From assembly GCF_017468685.1 (NCBI RefSeq), contig NZ_JAFUHT010000068.1, positions 1-52,176 on the forward strand: 52,176 nucleotides of DNA. Direction: 5' to 3'. The notes below the pieces were generated by a model. The model was not told the origin of the DNA and made no database searches. It was given only the letters and a program-made list of their open reading frames with translations. This document shows, in pieces, positions 8,278 to 17,618 of this stretch (position 1 is its first letter; every line of letters begins with the position of its first letter). Origin of the DNA: Methanobrevibacter sp. (GTDB lineage: Archaea; Methanobacteriota; Methanobacteria; Methanobacteriales; Methanobacteriaceae). Made by a program: the position numbers and the translations under genes.

Positions 8278-9129
8278 TTATGCCTCTTTAATCATTTCTT
8301 CCATATACTCGACCAAATCATCTTTATATTCAGGATCTTCCAATGCAAATTCGATAGATGTTTTCAGCCATTCGAATCTGTTTCCTATATCATAGGTTTT
8401 TCCCTCAAAGGTCACCCCATAAATTGCATCCAATTTTTGAAGTGCGTCTGTTAGCTGAATTTCACCACCAACACCAGGCTCTGTTTCATCGATTTTATCA
8501 AAGATATCAGGTGTCAATACATATCTTCCCATAATGGCTAGATTGGATGGTGCTTGATGAGCCAATGGTTTTTCAACAAGTTTTTCAATATTATAAACAT
8601 TGCTTTCAACTTCAGTTCCTTTAATAATACCATATCTTTCAACTTTTTCTTTAGGAACCGCTTCAAGGGAAATTGCTGATGAATCATATTTTTCATAAAC
8701 ATCAATCAACTGTTTTGTGCATGGAGTTGGTCCTTTAGTGATTGAATCCCCTAAAAGTACGGCAAACGGTTCTCCTCCGACATGCTTTTTAGCACAGTAA
8801 ATTGCATCTCCGAGACCTTTCTGTTCTTTTTGTCTCACATAGCAAATGTCGGCCAAATCTGTGATTGCACGAACCTGTTTGAGGCTTTTATATTTGCCGG
8901 CATTATGTAGGGTATGTTCAAGTTCAAAGGACTTGTCAAAATGATCTTCAATGGATCTCTTATTTCTACCGGTTACAATCAAAATATCATCTATCCCGGA
9001 AGCTACAGCTTCTTCGATAACATATTGAATTGTTGGCTTGTCATAAACTGGCAACATTTCTTTAGGTTGCGCTTTAGTAGCAGGTAAAAATCTTGTTCCA
9101 AAACCTGCTGCTGGAATTACGGCTTTCAT
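8278..9129 (-). CDS. galU: UTP--glucose-1-phosphate uridylyltransferase
   Basis: Makes UDP-glucose from UTP and glucose-1-phosphate. Diagnostic motifs: KAVIPAAGFGTRFLPATKAQPKEMLP at the N-terminus (pyrophosphorylase loop), KPTIQYVIEEAV, the VEKP segment, and GGEIQLTDAL, all classic GalU. The longest frame opens at GTG 9138, but ATG 9129 has AAAGGTGA at correct spacing and starts at the conserved MKAVIPAAG, so the protein is 283 aa. It heads the operon with the epimerase, GT2 and aldo/keto reductase genes. Confidence 0.94.
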   Translation of the reverse strand: MKAVIPAAGFGTRFLPATKAQPKEMLPVYDKPTIQYVIEEAVASGIDDILIVTGRNKRSIEDHFDKSFELEHTLHNAGKYKSLKQVRAITDLADICYVRQKEQKGLGDAIYCAKKHVGGEPFAVLLGDSITKGPTPCTKQLIDVYEKYDSSAISLEAVPKEKVERYGIIKGTEVESNVYNIEKLVEKPLAHQAPSNLAIMGRYVLTPDIFDKIDETEPGVGGEIQLTDALQKLDAIYGVTFEGKTYDIGNRFEWLKTSIEFALEDPEYKDDLVEYMEEMIKEA

Positions 9130-9210
9130 ATCTATCACCTTTAAATTTATGTTATATATAATTATTAGTTTAACTACTTATAAATAGGTTATTAATAAAA
9201 AAGAAGTGAA

Positions 9211-9233
9211 TTATAGTTATTTTTTAACTATAA
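9211..9233 (-). terminator. Hairpin at the end of the adhesin gene
   Basis: TTATAGTTA (9211-9219) and TAACTATAA (9225-9233) are perfect 9-bp arms around TTTTT. The hairpin includes the final TAA of the adhesin-like reading frame. Archaeal termination mostly relies on T-runs, so the call is modest. Confidence 0.4.
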
Positions 9234-10815
9234 TTTTGTTGGAATTTGTTAAACCATTATAAGTTGTTTTGATTATGTATTTTCCAATTTTTAGATTTTT
9301 TGGAATTTTAAATGTGGCAATTCCAAGTTTATTTGTTTTAATTTTATATGTTTTTCCTTTAAATTTTACTTTGACTGTTTGTTTTTTGAAGGCTTTTCCA
9401 TTGGAATTTAAAACTTTAACTTTGAATATTACAGATTTTTTAACTTTTTTAACTAGATTTTTAGTTATTAAAGTTGATTTTATTGTAATTTTATTTTTAA
9501 CAATAATATTTTGATATTGTGAGAAAATAGTGTATTTTCATGGTTTTTCCTTAATTTTTAAGAAAGCACAACCATTAACATCAGTTATTGCATGATATTC
9601 ATGATTATTGATGTTAAATGTAACCTCCTGATACTGGGCAATTCTTCCGGAATTATCAAAGACCTGAACTTTAAACCGATTATTTGACTTATAATAAATC
9701 TTTAAGTTTTTAGAAATGATTTTCGGACTAATTTCAGGAATAAGCTTTACAAGTACAAATGAGTTGTCCAATGCCAATTCTTCAAATGGAATATCTTTTT
9801 TAGTGCTAACATACCAGTAATTAACATTATCAGGTTTTAGATATTGATTTGGATTTGAAATATCATCACCCCAATAGTTAAAATCAGCACATAACTCATT
9901 GGAATATCTGCTAATTACCCCTCGGTTATCAGAAGAAATCAAAATTGAATTTTTAACTGTCCCATTATTTCCAGACCATATTATCCCATTGTCGGTTAAG
10001 CCTGAATTTTTGAATTTGGATGATGATATCATTCCATTGTCTCCTCTCCATTCCACAGCAGAGCCGACCCATGCACCATTGTCTAAAAATATTGAGTTTA
10101 ATATTTTACCGTTTAATCCTCTCCAACAAATTGCCCCTCCGCCATCAGGATATCCGACATGATTATTTATAAAAATACATTCAGTTACTGTACCGTTTTC
10201 TCCTCTCCATGAAATAGCACCGCCTTCATTTATACGGGCCCCCATAGGCCTTGGGCGAATGACATGAATGATAAGACCATCCTGCGATTCAATAGTTTCT
10301 TCATTTTCAAACGGATCGTCTTCAATGTCGCTTCCAGTGTTGTTAGTGAAGTTGCAATTTTTAACCAGGCCATTTGAACCGCTCCAATATATTGCTCCAC
10401 CACCCACATCGCTTGAATAGTATTTTCCAAATGCATTTCCATTTACAAAATTGATATTTTTCAATACAACATTATCTGCAGTTATATTGAAAATTCTTGA
10501 TGAATGGTTTGCATCGATAGTATGACCTGCTCCATCGATTGTTATAGATTTTGAAATCACTATCCCATGAATATCCTCATTAACATATTTATAATCATTT
10601 TTTAATGTCAATGTTTGATTTTCAGGTGTTTCGTTAATTTGTATAGATAAATCTTTAAAAGAGCATTCCTGTTGAATAGAATCATTATTAAGAATATTTT
10701 CGCCATATTCTGTTAAAAAAGTGTCATTCAGTTGTGAGGCACTAACTGAAGATATTAAAATAAAACTTGAAAATAAAATCACAAATAAGATTAAATGATT
10801 TCTATGTATAAACAT
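9217..10815 (-). pseudogene. Adhesin-like secreted beta-helix protein split by one TGA
   Basis: From 10815 the frame encodes a signal peptide (LILFVILFSSFILISSVSA), then a parallel beta-helix with at least five repeats of the form W[SR]GxNGxVxxxxFxNN (residues about 120-300), typical of Methanobrevibacter adhesin-like proteins. It stops at TGA 9538-9540 after KIKEKP. Translation of the same frame past the TGA gives KYTIFSQYQNIIVKNKIT and a further 100 residues of a normal C-terminal Ig-like domain (VKKSVIFKVKVLNSNGKAF, KVKFKGKTYKIKTN, IGKYIIKTTYNG) up to TAA 9217-9219. The family normally has PGKYT here, so a single GGA to TGA change explains the break. The truncated 425-aa product may still be exported. 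Strain-level variation or a sequencing error are both possible. Confidence 0.82.
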
Positions 10816-10875
10816 GTTAAAAAGATATGTGAAATATAGTAATATAAACTTAACTTAAAAATAATTTTATATAAA

Positions 10876-10962
<87 letters not shown>

Positions 10963-11021
10963 ATAAAAACAAAAGTAGTTATTAAAAAGTATGTTTATTA
11001 ACTTATATATACTTAACGATT

Positions 11022-11435
11022 TTAAGATAATTTTATAGTAACTTCCATGATTTTTTCATTTTTTAAATCTTCAATCAAGTTACTGTCAAGATCTTTTGCT
11101 GCCTTATCCGCCTTAATCATCAGTGTACGTGAACAGGTATAATCGCTTTTTCTGCAGACAATATCAGTCGGATGAGTCAAGGTCAAATCCTCATGTCCAA
11201 AACCTGTGATTTCATCATGGCCATTTTCTGTATTCAAAATTACAGTTACTTTAGTATTTGAATCAGCCAATTTTGATTTAAATTCATCGGAAAAGTCAAG
11301 CATGGAATTATCTGCACCAGTTCCTATAATACAATCTGCTGCAGGTCCAATTTCAGCATCCTTGGTAACTTCAAATGTGGATTTGTGAAGTGAAGAGACA
11401 TTTTCATGACCCTTACATTTAAGTTTGAAAATCAT
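11022..11435 (-). CDS. DUF371 family protein
   Basis: A 137-aa archaeal protein of unknown function. Family signs are KGHENVSSLHKSTFEVTKD near the start and GPAADCIIGTGAD, followed by GHDEITGFGHEDL and an ICR/CSRTL-like segment (IVCRKSDYTCSRTLMIKADKAA). No signal peptide or membrane segment, so it is cytosolic. DUF371 is nearly universal in archaea, which suggests a basic role not yet known. It is divergent from the DUF123 gene; its start region and that gene's promoter share about 50 bases. Confidence 0.88.
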   Translation of the reverse strand: MIFKLKCKGHENVSSLHKSTFEVTKDAEIGPAADCIIGTGADNSMLDFSDEFKSKLADSNTKVTVILNTENGHDEITGFGHEDLTLTHPTDIVCRKSDYTCSRTLMIKADKAAKDLDSNLIEDLKNEKIMEVTIKLS

Positions 11436-11484
11436 AAATATATTTAGACTGAAAAAATTAATAAAATTTTTGCAAAGTGCTAAA

Positions 11485-11913
11485 ATGAAAGGATGCTACT
11501 GTTTAATCATTCATGTTGAAAGGAAAACAAAAATAAAAATAGGCAAGAAACTGGGTGAAATTGAGTTCAAGAAGGGTAATTATGTTTATGTTGGATCAGC
11601 CATGAATTCGCTAGAATCTCGGCTGAAACGACATTTAAGCAATGAAAAAAAGATGCACTGGCATGTAGATTACCTTTTGAAAAATGATAATGCAAGAATC
11701 GTTAAGATAATATATAATGTTTCTGCCAAAAAAGTAGAATGTAATCTGTCAAAATATCTGGAAGCTCAAGCATCTTATATTAGTGATTTTGGTTGCAGCG
11801 ACTGTAACTGCAATAGCCATTTATACTACTTTAAAAATAGAAAAAAAGCTATTGAATCCATTAAAAACGCTTATGATTCAATAGCTATGGATTATGAATT
11901 CTTTAAAATATAA
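11485..11913 (+). CDS. DUF123 (GIY-YIG-like) protein
   Basis: About 142 aa. It begins MKGCYCLIIHVERKTKIKIG and has GNYVYVGSAMNSLESRLKRH, the GIY-YIG-like signature of DUF123 proteins, which in some archaea are fused to endonuclease III, then HWHVDYLL and a Cys cluster (DFGCSDCNCNSHL). A role in DNA repair or nucleic-acid cleavage is likely from the family but unproven. The longer frame from 11425 overlaps the divergent DUF371 gene; the ATG at 11485 starts at the conserved KGxYxL motif, with AAAGTG about 7 bases upstream. The end overlaps the convergent gene by 11 bases. Confidence 0.85.
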   Translation: MKGCYCLIIHVERKTKIKIGKKLGEIEFKKGNYVYVGSAMNSLESRLKRHLSNEKKMHWHVDYLLKNDNARIVKIIYNVSAKKVECNLSKYLEAQASYISDFGCSDCNCNSHLYYFKNRKKAIESIKNAYDSIAMDYEFFKI

Positions 11914-12394
11914 ATCCCTGTTTTTTCTTATGATTATAAGTTATTTCAAAAGAATCTAAAGCCAATCTTTTTAAAAGCTCATTATCTTCTTTGCTGATAC
12001 CAACTTCATCAGCCCAATCATGTTCAAGATAGCATATTTCAGTCAATACTTCCTGACCACGACCTGTTAAACTGCAATCATAAGGAAGACCGTTTTCAGG
12101 TTCCAAATCGATTTTAATTAAACCTTTTGATTCCAATTTTTGATATTTTTTCAAATACAATTCCAAATGTAAATTGAACAGATCTGTCTTTTCAGCCTTT
12201 TCGAATTGATTTACACGAATTTTAGCGTGATGTGGTTTGGTATGTTTTTTTACATTTCTTAACAGTTTTATTTCACTGTCATGTAAATGCATACTTAAGT
12301 TTTTGCGTATATATGTATTTTTTGATTCTTCTATTATCCCGATTAATGCGGGAGCGTCTTTTTTTGCTATAGCGTCTTTATGTGGATGTGCCAT
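11903..12394 (-). CDS. Hypothetical protein, winged-helix-like
   Basis: A 163-aa soluble protein, family not recognised. Its middle (YLKKYQKLESKGLIKIDLEPENGLPYDCSLTGRGQEVLTE) has the helix-wing pattern of a winged-helix DNA-binding domain with a following L-T-x-x-G turn. A GGTGG site lies just before the ATG. It is 13 bases downstream of the HerA-like ATPase gene in the same direction, so the three genes helicase, ATPase and this protein appear to form one operon. Confidence 0.75.
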   Translation of the reverse strand: MAHPHKDAIAKKDAPALIGIIEESKNTYIRKNLSMHLHDSEIKLLRNVKKHTKPHHAKIRVNQFEKAEKTDLFNLHLELYLKKYQKLESKGLIKIDLEPENGLPYDCSLTGRGQEVLTEICYLEHDWADEVGISKEDNELLKRLALDSFEITYNHKKKQGFIF

Positions 12395-12407
12395 TTAACC
12401 ACCTTTT

Positions 12408-14021
12408 TTATTTCATTTGTCCAAAGATACCTCTCATGATTCCTTTGGTGACTTCACGGGCAGCAGTATTCATTGCCTGTGAAGCTGCTTTTTCAACAGC
12501 TTTCTGTTGAGCAGATTTTTTTGTCTTCTTACCGCTTGCAGGTTGTTGACCTCCTAAAACAGTGCCTAAAATACCTCCAATAACATCAGCAGCTACATTC
12601 TGCTGAGGCTGCGCAGGCTCTTGAGAGACCGGCTCTGTTTTTTGAACTTCAACTTTTGCTTCTTCAATAATTTCCTTATCAACCTGAGGAACTTCACTTT
12701 CAACATTAGGATTTGAATCAATCTTTTCAAGCAGCATCTCATATGCTGAAAGACCATCGACTGCATCCCAGTATTTAGGCTTTAATTCTGAAAGATTAAT
12801 AAGTTCAGTTCTCATTGAATCATCAATAGCTCCAATGTAACTTTGAGGAGGTACAATATCTACCTTTTGAACAACACCTGGCACTCCACCTTCTTCAAGA
12901 ACTGATACCAGAGCCTGACCTATTCCCAATTCTGATATGACACTTGCAGTATCAAATTCAGGGTTTGGTCTGAAGGTTTCAGCAGCGACTTTAACCGCCT
13001 TTTGGTCTTTAGGTGTGTATGCATGAAGTGCATGTTGTACACGATTTCCCAATTGCGCCAATATTTCATCAGGAATATCTGCAGGAGATTGAGATATAAA
13101 GTATAGACCTACTCCTTTTGAACGGATTAACCTTACGATTTGTTCTATTTTCTTGCCGAATTCCGGTGACATGTCATCAAACAGTAAGTGTGCTTCATCA
13201 AAGAAGAACACAAATTTAGGTTTGTCCATGTCTCCCACTTCAGGCAAGTTCTGATAAAGATTTGATAACATCCAAAGTAAGAATGAAGAGTAAATTTCAG
13301 GGGACAGGGATAATTTTTGAGCATCCAATACATTGATGATTCCTTTTCCATTATCATCCACTTTCATGAAATCATCCAAAGACAATGCCGGTTCGCCGAA
13401 GAAATCATTTCCCCCCTGATCTTCTAGAGTAATTAAACTTCTTAAAATTGTATTTGCTGATTTTTCAGCAATTGCACCATATTGACTTTCATACTGTGCC
13501 TTATTTTCAACCACATGATTAATCATTGACTTTAAGTCTTTCATATCAATTATCAGTAATGATTCCTCATCTGCAACCTTAAATACAATGTTTAAAACAC
13601 CTTGCTGTGCTTCTGACAGATTCAGGATTTTAGATAGCAATGTCGGACCCATTTCTGATAATGTTATCCTTACAGGAAGTCCTTTCTCACCATATAAATC
13701 CCAAAATTCTACAGGATATGCCTGATACTTGAATCCTTTTGAGGCCAAATCATATTTTTCAACATTTGTTTTTATTTTTTCTGTTTCAGAACCAATTTTT
13801 GCAAGCCCTGAAATATCACCTTTCATATCAGCTAAAAATACCGGCACGCCCATATCTGAAAATGATTCAGCTAAGATTTTTAATGTAATTGTTTTTCCAG
13901 TTCCTGTTGCACCTGCTATTAAACCATGACGGTTAGCCAGTTTAGGCAATAATGACACTTCAGTGCTTTCATTACAACCGATTAGTATTTTGTCTTCAGC
14001 AAACATTTTTGACTCATCCAT
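12408..14021 (-). CDS. HerA-like (DUF853) ATPase
   Basis: A 537-aa P-loop ATPase of the HerA/FtsK superfamily, DUF853 branch (E. coli YjgR type). Walker A is GATGTGKT (about residue 37) and Walker B is VFFFDEAHLLFDD (about 275); other marks are FLADMKGDISG and GLYFISQSPADIP. The C-terminal part is Gln/Pro/Ala-rich and low in complexity, followed by a short DUF853 tail (MRGIFGQMK). HerA relatives pump DNA or act in end resection with NurA, but no NurA is present and DUF853 function is not known. The start codon overlaps the end of the upstream helicase gene by 8 bases, indicating a translationally linked pair. Confidence 0.9.
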   Translation of the reverse strand: MDESKMFAEDKILIGCNESTEVSLLPKLANRHGLIAGATGTGKTITLKILAESFSDMGVPVFLADMKGDISGLAKIGSETEKIKTNVEKYDLASKGFKYQAYPVEFWDLYGEKGLPVRITLSEMGPTLLSKILNLSEAQQGVLNIVFKVADEESLLIIDMKDLKSMINHVVENKAQYESQYGAIAEKSANTILRSLITLEDQGGNDFFGEPALSLDDFMKVDDNGKGIINVLDAQKLSLSPEIYSSFLLWMLSNLYQNLPEVGDMDKPKFVFFFDEAHLLFDDMSPEFGKKIEQIVRLIRSKGVGLYFISQSPADIPDEILAQLGNRVQHALHAYTPKDQKAVKVAAETFRPNPEFDTASVISELGIGQALVSVLEEGGVPGVVQKVDIVPPQSYIGAIDDSMRTELINLSELKPKYWDAVDGLSAYEMLLEKIDSNPNVESEVPQVDKEIIEEAKVEVQKTEPVSQEPAQPQQNVAADVIGGILGTVLGGQQPASGKKTKKSAQQKAVEKAASQAMNTAAREVTKGIMRGIFGQMK

Positions 14022-16602
14022 TTTCTATTTTCTTAATTAAGTAATTAGTCTTTTTAACTATATTATTTTTATTATAAGCATGGGCAATTCTTTTAATTGC
14101 ATCAAGGTTTTTGACAAAGTTATCCAGCCATGAGAAAATGTCTCCCGGATAGACCTGTATTTGATATTTACGGAATAATTTTGTGGAAATGTCCTGAGGA
14201 TCCTTTCCCTTCAGTCTCTCATGAACTATCACTTCCGAGATTCCCCTCTGCATGCACTGACAGAACGGTCTTTCCTGACACCTGCACTGCATGAAATCAC
14301 TTTGAAGTGCAATCAATGCATCCTGGAATTTCTTATCCAGCTTGTCAATGGCTTCTCCCGAGGAAATAATATCCAATGTGGATTCTGCAAAAAGCCTTGT
14401 TGAAAACTTGATTTTCAGTGCATTGGCAATTTGATTATGAATAACGCTTGAAAGATATGCATTTTCAAACATTTCCAAGTCCAGTGCCATTGCAAGAATT
14501 AAAACCTTAAGCTTGTCATACTTGTCCTTTTTCTTATACATCGGAGAATGTCCGACATAATGTTTGAGATAATTTCTGTCATTTAAGGTATTTTTAATGA
14601 ATTCCGCTTCATCAATTGACAGAAATGACACAGAAGTAGCTCTTCCATATCTGGTAACTTCCAGTTTATTTGCCACCCTGTTAATCAATCCCAAATCTTC
14701 CATTTCATCAGCAGCTATTTTAATGCTTATCGGAACATCAATGTTTTTATAAAATTTATTCAATTCATTATTGGACTGAATAGAAGTTGAAGAAATATCC
14801 GCCAATATCTGCTCATATGCAGATTCTTCATCATATTCAATATAGACATCTTCGCTGTTGCTTTCTAAAAGTTCCAATGCCATTGCCTCTTCGGATTCTC
14901 CGGCAAAATCATTTCCAACTTCAGGTAAAAGATAAACAATACCTCTGTCATGATAAGAAGGTCTTCCTGCACGACCAAGCATCTGTGAAAACTCATTTGG
15001 ATTAATCCACTTGTTTCCCATAACCAGTGAGTCAAATATTACCTGTGAAGCCGGAAAATCAACACCTGCAGCAAGAGCGGCTGTGGTTACAACACATGAA
15101 ATCTTACCCTTATCAAAATCCTTTTCAATCTTTTCCTTTTTATAATATGACAATCCTGCATGATATGCCGCAGCTTTAACTCGTTTATTAGTTAAATAAT
15201 TTGCAATCTGATGAGTTTTACGACGAGAATTAGTAAAGATAATAGTCTGTCCACGATACCCCTTCTTGGATTTTGTATTATATTCCTTTTGAACCAGTTT
15301 AAGCATCAAGAATCGTTTTTGGGATTCGTTTCTTACATAAACCAGGTGCCTTTCAAGCGGAACAGGACGCTCATCATATTTGACCAGCTTCATGTTGAAC
15401 TCAGATGCCAGAAATTCAGGATTTTTAACTGTAGCTGAAAGTCCAATGATTTGAGTTTTAGGATATAAATGCTTAATACGTTTTATCAAACCGTTCAGGC
15501 GTGTTCCTCTGTCCTCATCATCAATCATGTGAATTTCATCAATCAATACAACACCCAAATTAGATAATGAAGAGGAATTTCCGTTTCTTAAAAGATAATC
15601 GATTCCCTCATAAGTTGCAACAACAATATCTGCATTGGAAACATCACTGTCAGGAAGGTTTAATTCACCTTTTGCTTTTACACGGTTTCTTCCAACCTTA
15701 ATGGATACCTTCAGTCCCAATTGCGAATATTTCCTTTTGAAATCCCTATACTTTTGATTAGCAAGAGCAACCAAAGGAGTCAGGAAGATAAATTTCTTGC
15801 CCTTCAGGGCTTCAGTTATACCTGCAAGTTCTCCAACCAACGTTTTACCTGAACCTGTTGCACTTACAACCAAAAGGTCTTCACCCTTAAGCAAACCCTC
15901 CTTGATTGCCAAATATTGAACCGGCAATAATTTGGTGTTTCCTGAGTTTAAAAGAATATTCTTGAATCTCTTTGGAATCTTAAGCCTTTTCATATCAACA
16001 GGAGGAATGATATGTCTTGGCTTTCGAGTTCTGTCAAATAATGTCAATTTTTTATTTTTTAAGGCATCAAAATGAGGATCAAGTACTGACAATGTCTTTT
16101 CCAGACTTCCAGTTTTTTCTAATGTTCTTTTAAGATTTCTGAAAATCTTTTTGTCAAATCCCTGAAGCTTGATTTCATTTTTTATTGTATCATGAGCACA
16201 ATCCTTACAGATTAGCTGATTGTTATATTTATAAGAATAATCAGAGTTTACGATGGTGATGTTTCCATCATATGCACAGTAGTCACAGACCTGAGTTCTT
16301 CTAACCTTAATATTAAGAGATGTTAAAAATTTTTCCACTTTTTCATCCGGAGTTGCAAGAAAAACAGCCTGTGAGCGCAGAAGCTTAACAACCTCTCCTG
16401 GAGGCAACAGCTTTTCATTTAATGTGGAGTTATCCTTGAAATTATAATCAGCTACAAACCTTGAAATTGATAATGAGTCTCCTTCATGTGTAAATTTAAT
16501 GTTTCCAACAAATTCAGGTTCTCTTTTATGATTTAAGGCACCTTTTGGTGAACCGATTGGATATAGTTTCCACTGTTTTTTAATCTTTTTTAAAACTAGC
16601 AT
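14014..16602 (-). CDS. Ski2-like DEAD/DEAH helicase with zinc fingers (DUF5814 type)
   Basis: An 862-aa helicase. The N-terminal domain (about 1-200) contains a zinc-finger pair, CDYCAYDGN and CKDCAHD. The motor has motif I ATGSGKT (about residue 249), motif II DEIH, motif III LSAT, and in RecA2 a QMLGRAGRP segment typical of Ski2/Hel308 helicases. Near the C-terminus is a second Cys cluster, CRCQERPFCQCMQRG. This layout matches the DUF5814-containing helicases of methanogens. RNA or DNA unwinding is inferred; the substrate is unknown. It is the first gene of an operon with the HerA-like ATPase. Confidence 0.9.
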   Translation of the reverse strand: MLVLKKIKKQWKLYPIGSPKGALNHKREPEFVGNIKFTHEGDSLSISRFVADYNFKDNSTLNEKLLPPGEVVKLLRSQAVFLATPDEKVEKFLTSLNIKVRRTQVCDYCAYDGNITIVNSDYSYKYNNQLICKDCAHDTIKNEIKLQGFDKKIFRNLKRTLEKTGSLEKTLSVLDPHFDALKNKKLTLFDRTRKPRHIIPPVDMKRLKIPKRFKNILLNSGNTKLLPVQYLAIKEGLLKGEDLLVVSATGSGKTLVGELAGITEALKGKKFIFLTPLVALANQKYRDFKRKYSQLGLKVSIKVGRNRVKAKGELNLPDSDVSNADIVVATYEGIDYLLRNGNSSSLSNLGVVLIDEIHMIDDEDRGTRLNGLIKRIKHLYPKTQIIGLSATVKNPEFLASEFNMKLVKYDERPVPLERHLVYVRNESQKRFLMLKLVQKEYNTKSKKGYRGQTIIFTNSRRKTHQIANYLTNKRVKAAAYHAGLSYYKKEKIEKDFDKGKISCVVTTAALAAGVDFPASQVIFDSLVMGNKWINPNEFSQMLGRAGRPSYHDRGIVYLLPEVGNDFAGESEEAMALELLESNSEDVYIEYDEESAYEQILADISSTSIQSNNELNKFYKNIDVPISIKIAADEMEDLGLINRVANKLEVTRYGRATSVSFLSIDEAEFIKNTLNDRNYLKHYVGHSPMYKKKDKYDKLKVLILAMALDLEMFENAYLSSVIHNQIANALKIKFSTRLFAESTLDIISSGEAIDKLDKKFQDALIALQSDFMQCRCQERPFCQCMQRGISEVIVHERLKGKDPQDISTKLFRKYQIQVYPGDIFSWLDNFVKNLDAIKRIAHAYNKNNIVKKTNYLIKKIENG

Positions 16603-16650
16603 TATGTTAATATTATATTTAATTGTTAATAAATATTAAAAAAAATTTGA

Positions 16651-17520
16651 TTACTCTATGTAATCAAATCTGGTTTCAAGAACAATAATCAGTACAAAAC
16701 CTATTATTGCAACAATTATGCACGGAAGCAAACCTGCGAAATTAAGGCTTACTGAATTGACAATTTCTACAGCAGGAACCTTTAAAGACCCCAGCATCAC
16801 ACCGATGAGAAATGCCATTGTCACTTCCTCATGGTTTTTAAGAAGGTAATTCAATATCTTTGAAAATCCTAAAATACCAATTACCGCACCGACAACGAAT
16901 ACTATAATTTCTGAGAAATGCAATTCATGCAAAGCAGTTAACATGTATTCATATTGTCCTAAAAGCAACAGTAAAAATGATCCTGAGATTCCAGGCAAAA
17001 TCATTGCACATATTGCTATCATTCCTGAGAGGAACAGTACTATCAAGGAATGGTTTCCTGAAATCGGATTTAAGCTTACAAAGATATAAGTTAATATCAA
17101 TCCTATTACTGCAAATATAATATGTTTTATGCTGATTTTTTCTATTTTTTTAAAGAGAATCACAGCTGAAGCAAGAATCAATCCCAAGAAAAATGAGAAT
17201 GTCAATGCAGTGTGAACATCCATACAATAGGTAACTACTTTAGCCAATGTCAGAAATGCCACTCCAATACCTAATATCAATGGTATAAAGAATTTAAAAT
17301 CGATTTCATCAAGCAATACATTCCAGAACCCCCTTATATCACCATGAATTAATGGCTTTAGGAATCCGAATTTGATATTACTAATCGCTTCGATTAAATG
17401 ACCATAGATTCCGGTTATTAATGCTATTGTTCCACCAGATACTCCTGGAACAATATCAGCAGACCCCATGAAAAGTCCGCGAATAAATATTAAAAAAGCT
17501 TCCTTAATGTTAAAATTCAA
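16651..17520 (-). CDS. DUF368 membrane protein, candidate polyprenyl-phosphate translocase
   Basis: A 289-aa protein with about nine hydrophobic segments. The N-terminal signature FIRGLFMGSADIVPGVSGGTIA and the internal copy GMIAICAMILPGISGSFLLLLLG are the diagnostic DUF368 repeats. In bacteria, DUF368 (PopT) proteins have been shown to recycle undecaprenyl phosphate across the membrane; in an archaeon the analogous cargo would be dolichyl-type phosphate used for glycan and pseudomurein assembly (inference). It has its own upstream region and is followed by the helicase operon on the same strand. Confidence 0.9.
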   Translation of the reverse strand: MNFNIKEAFLIFIRGLFMGSADIVPGVSGGTIALITGIYGHLIEAISNIKFGFLKPLIHGDIRGFWNVLLDEIDFKFFIPLILGIGVAFLTLAKVVTYCMDVHTALTFSFFLGLILASAVILFKKIEKISIKHIIFAVIGLILTYIFVSLNPISGNHSLIVLFLSGMIAICAMILPGISGSFLLLLLGQYEYMLTALHELHFSEIIVFVVGAVIGILGFSKILNYLLKNHEEVTMAFLIGVMLGSLKVPAVEIVNSVSLNFAGLLPCIIVAIIGFVLIIVLETRFDYIE

Positions 17521-17595
17521 TTTATCACCTATTCAATAATTGTTATAATATTTGTCTAAATCTATTAAATAAGTTACTAAAAAAAAGAAAAGTGT

Positions 17596-17618
17596 GAATA
17601 ATTCAAATTGAATTATTC
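17596..17618 (-). terminator. Terminator hairpin after the aquaporin gene
   Basis: GAATAATTC (17596-17604) and GAATTATTC (17610-17618) pair around AAATT, and on the minus strand are followed by a T-rich run. The hairpin covers the stop codon of the aquaporin gene. Confidence 0.5.

Noticed and set aside
9269-9514. Plus-strand frame of 81 codons with hydrophobic runs
   Set aside because: It is the antisense of the Ig-like C-terminal domain that continues in frame after the adhesin TGA; its hydrophobicity comes from complementing Lys codons.
9538-9540. TGA as selenocysteine or pyrrolysine-like recoding in the adhesin gene
   Set aside because: Secreted beta-helix proteins do not use Sec, the family has Gly here, and no SECIS-like hairpin is seen; a nonsense change is simpler.
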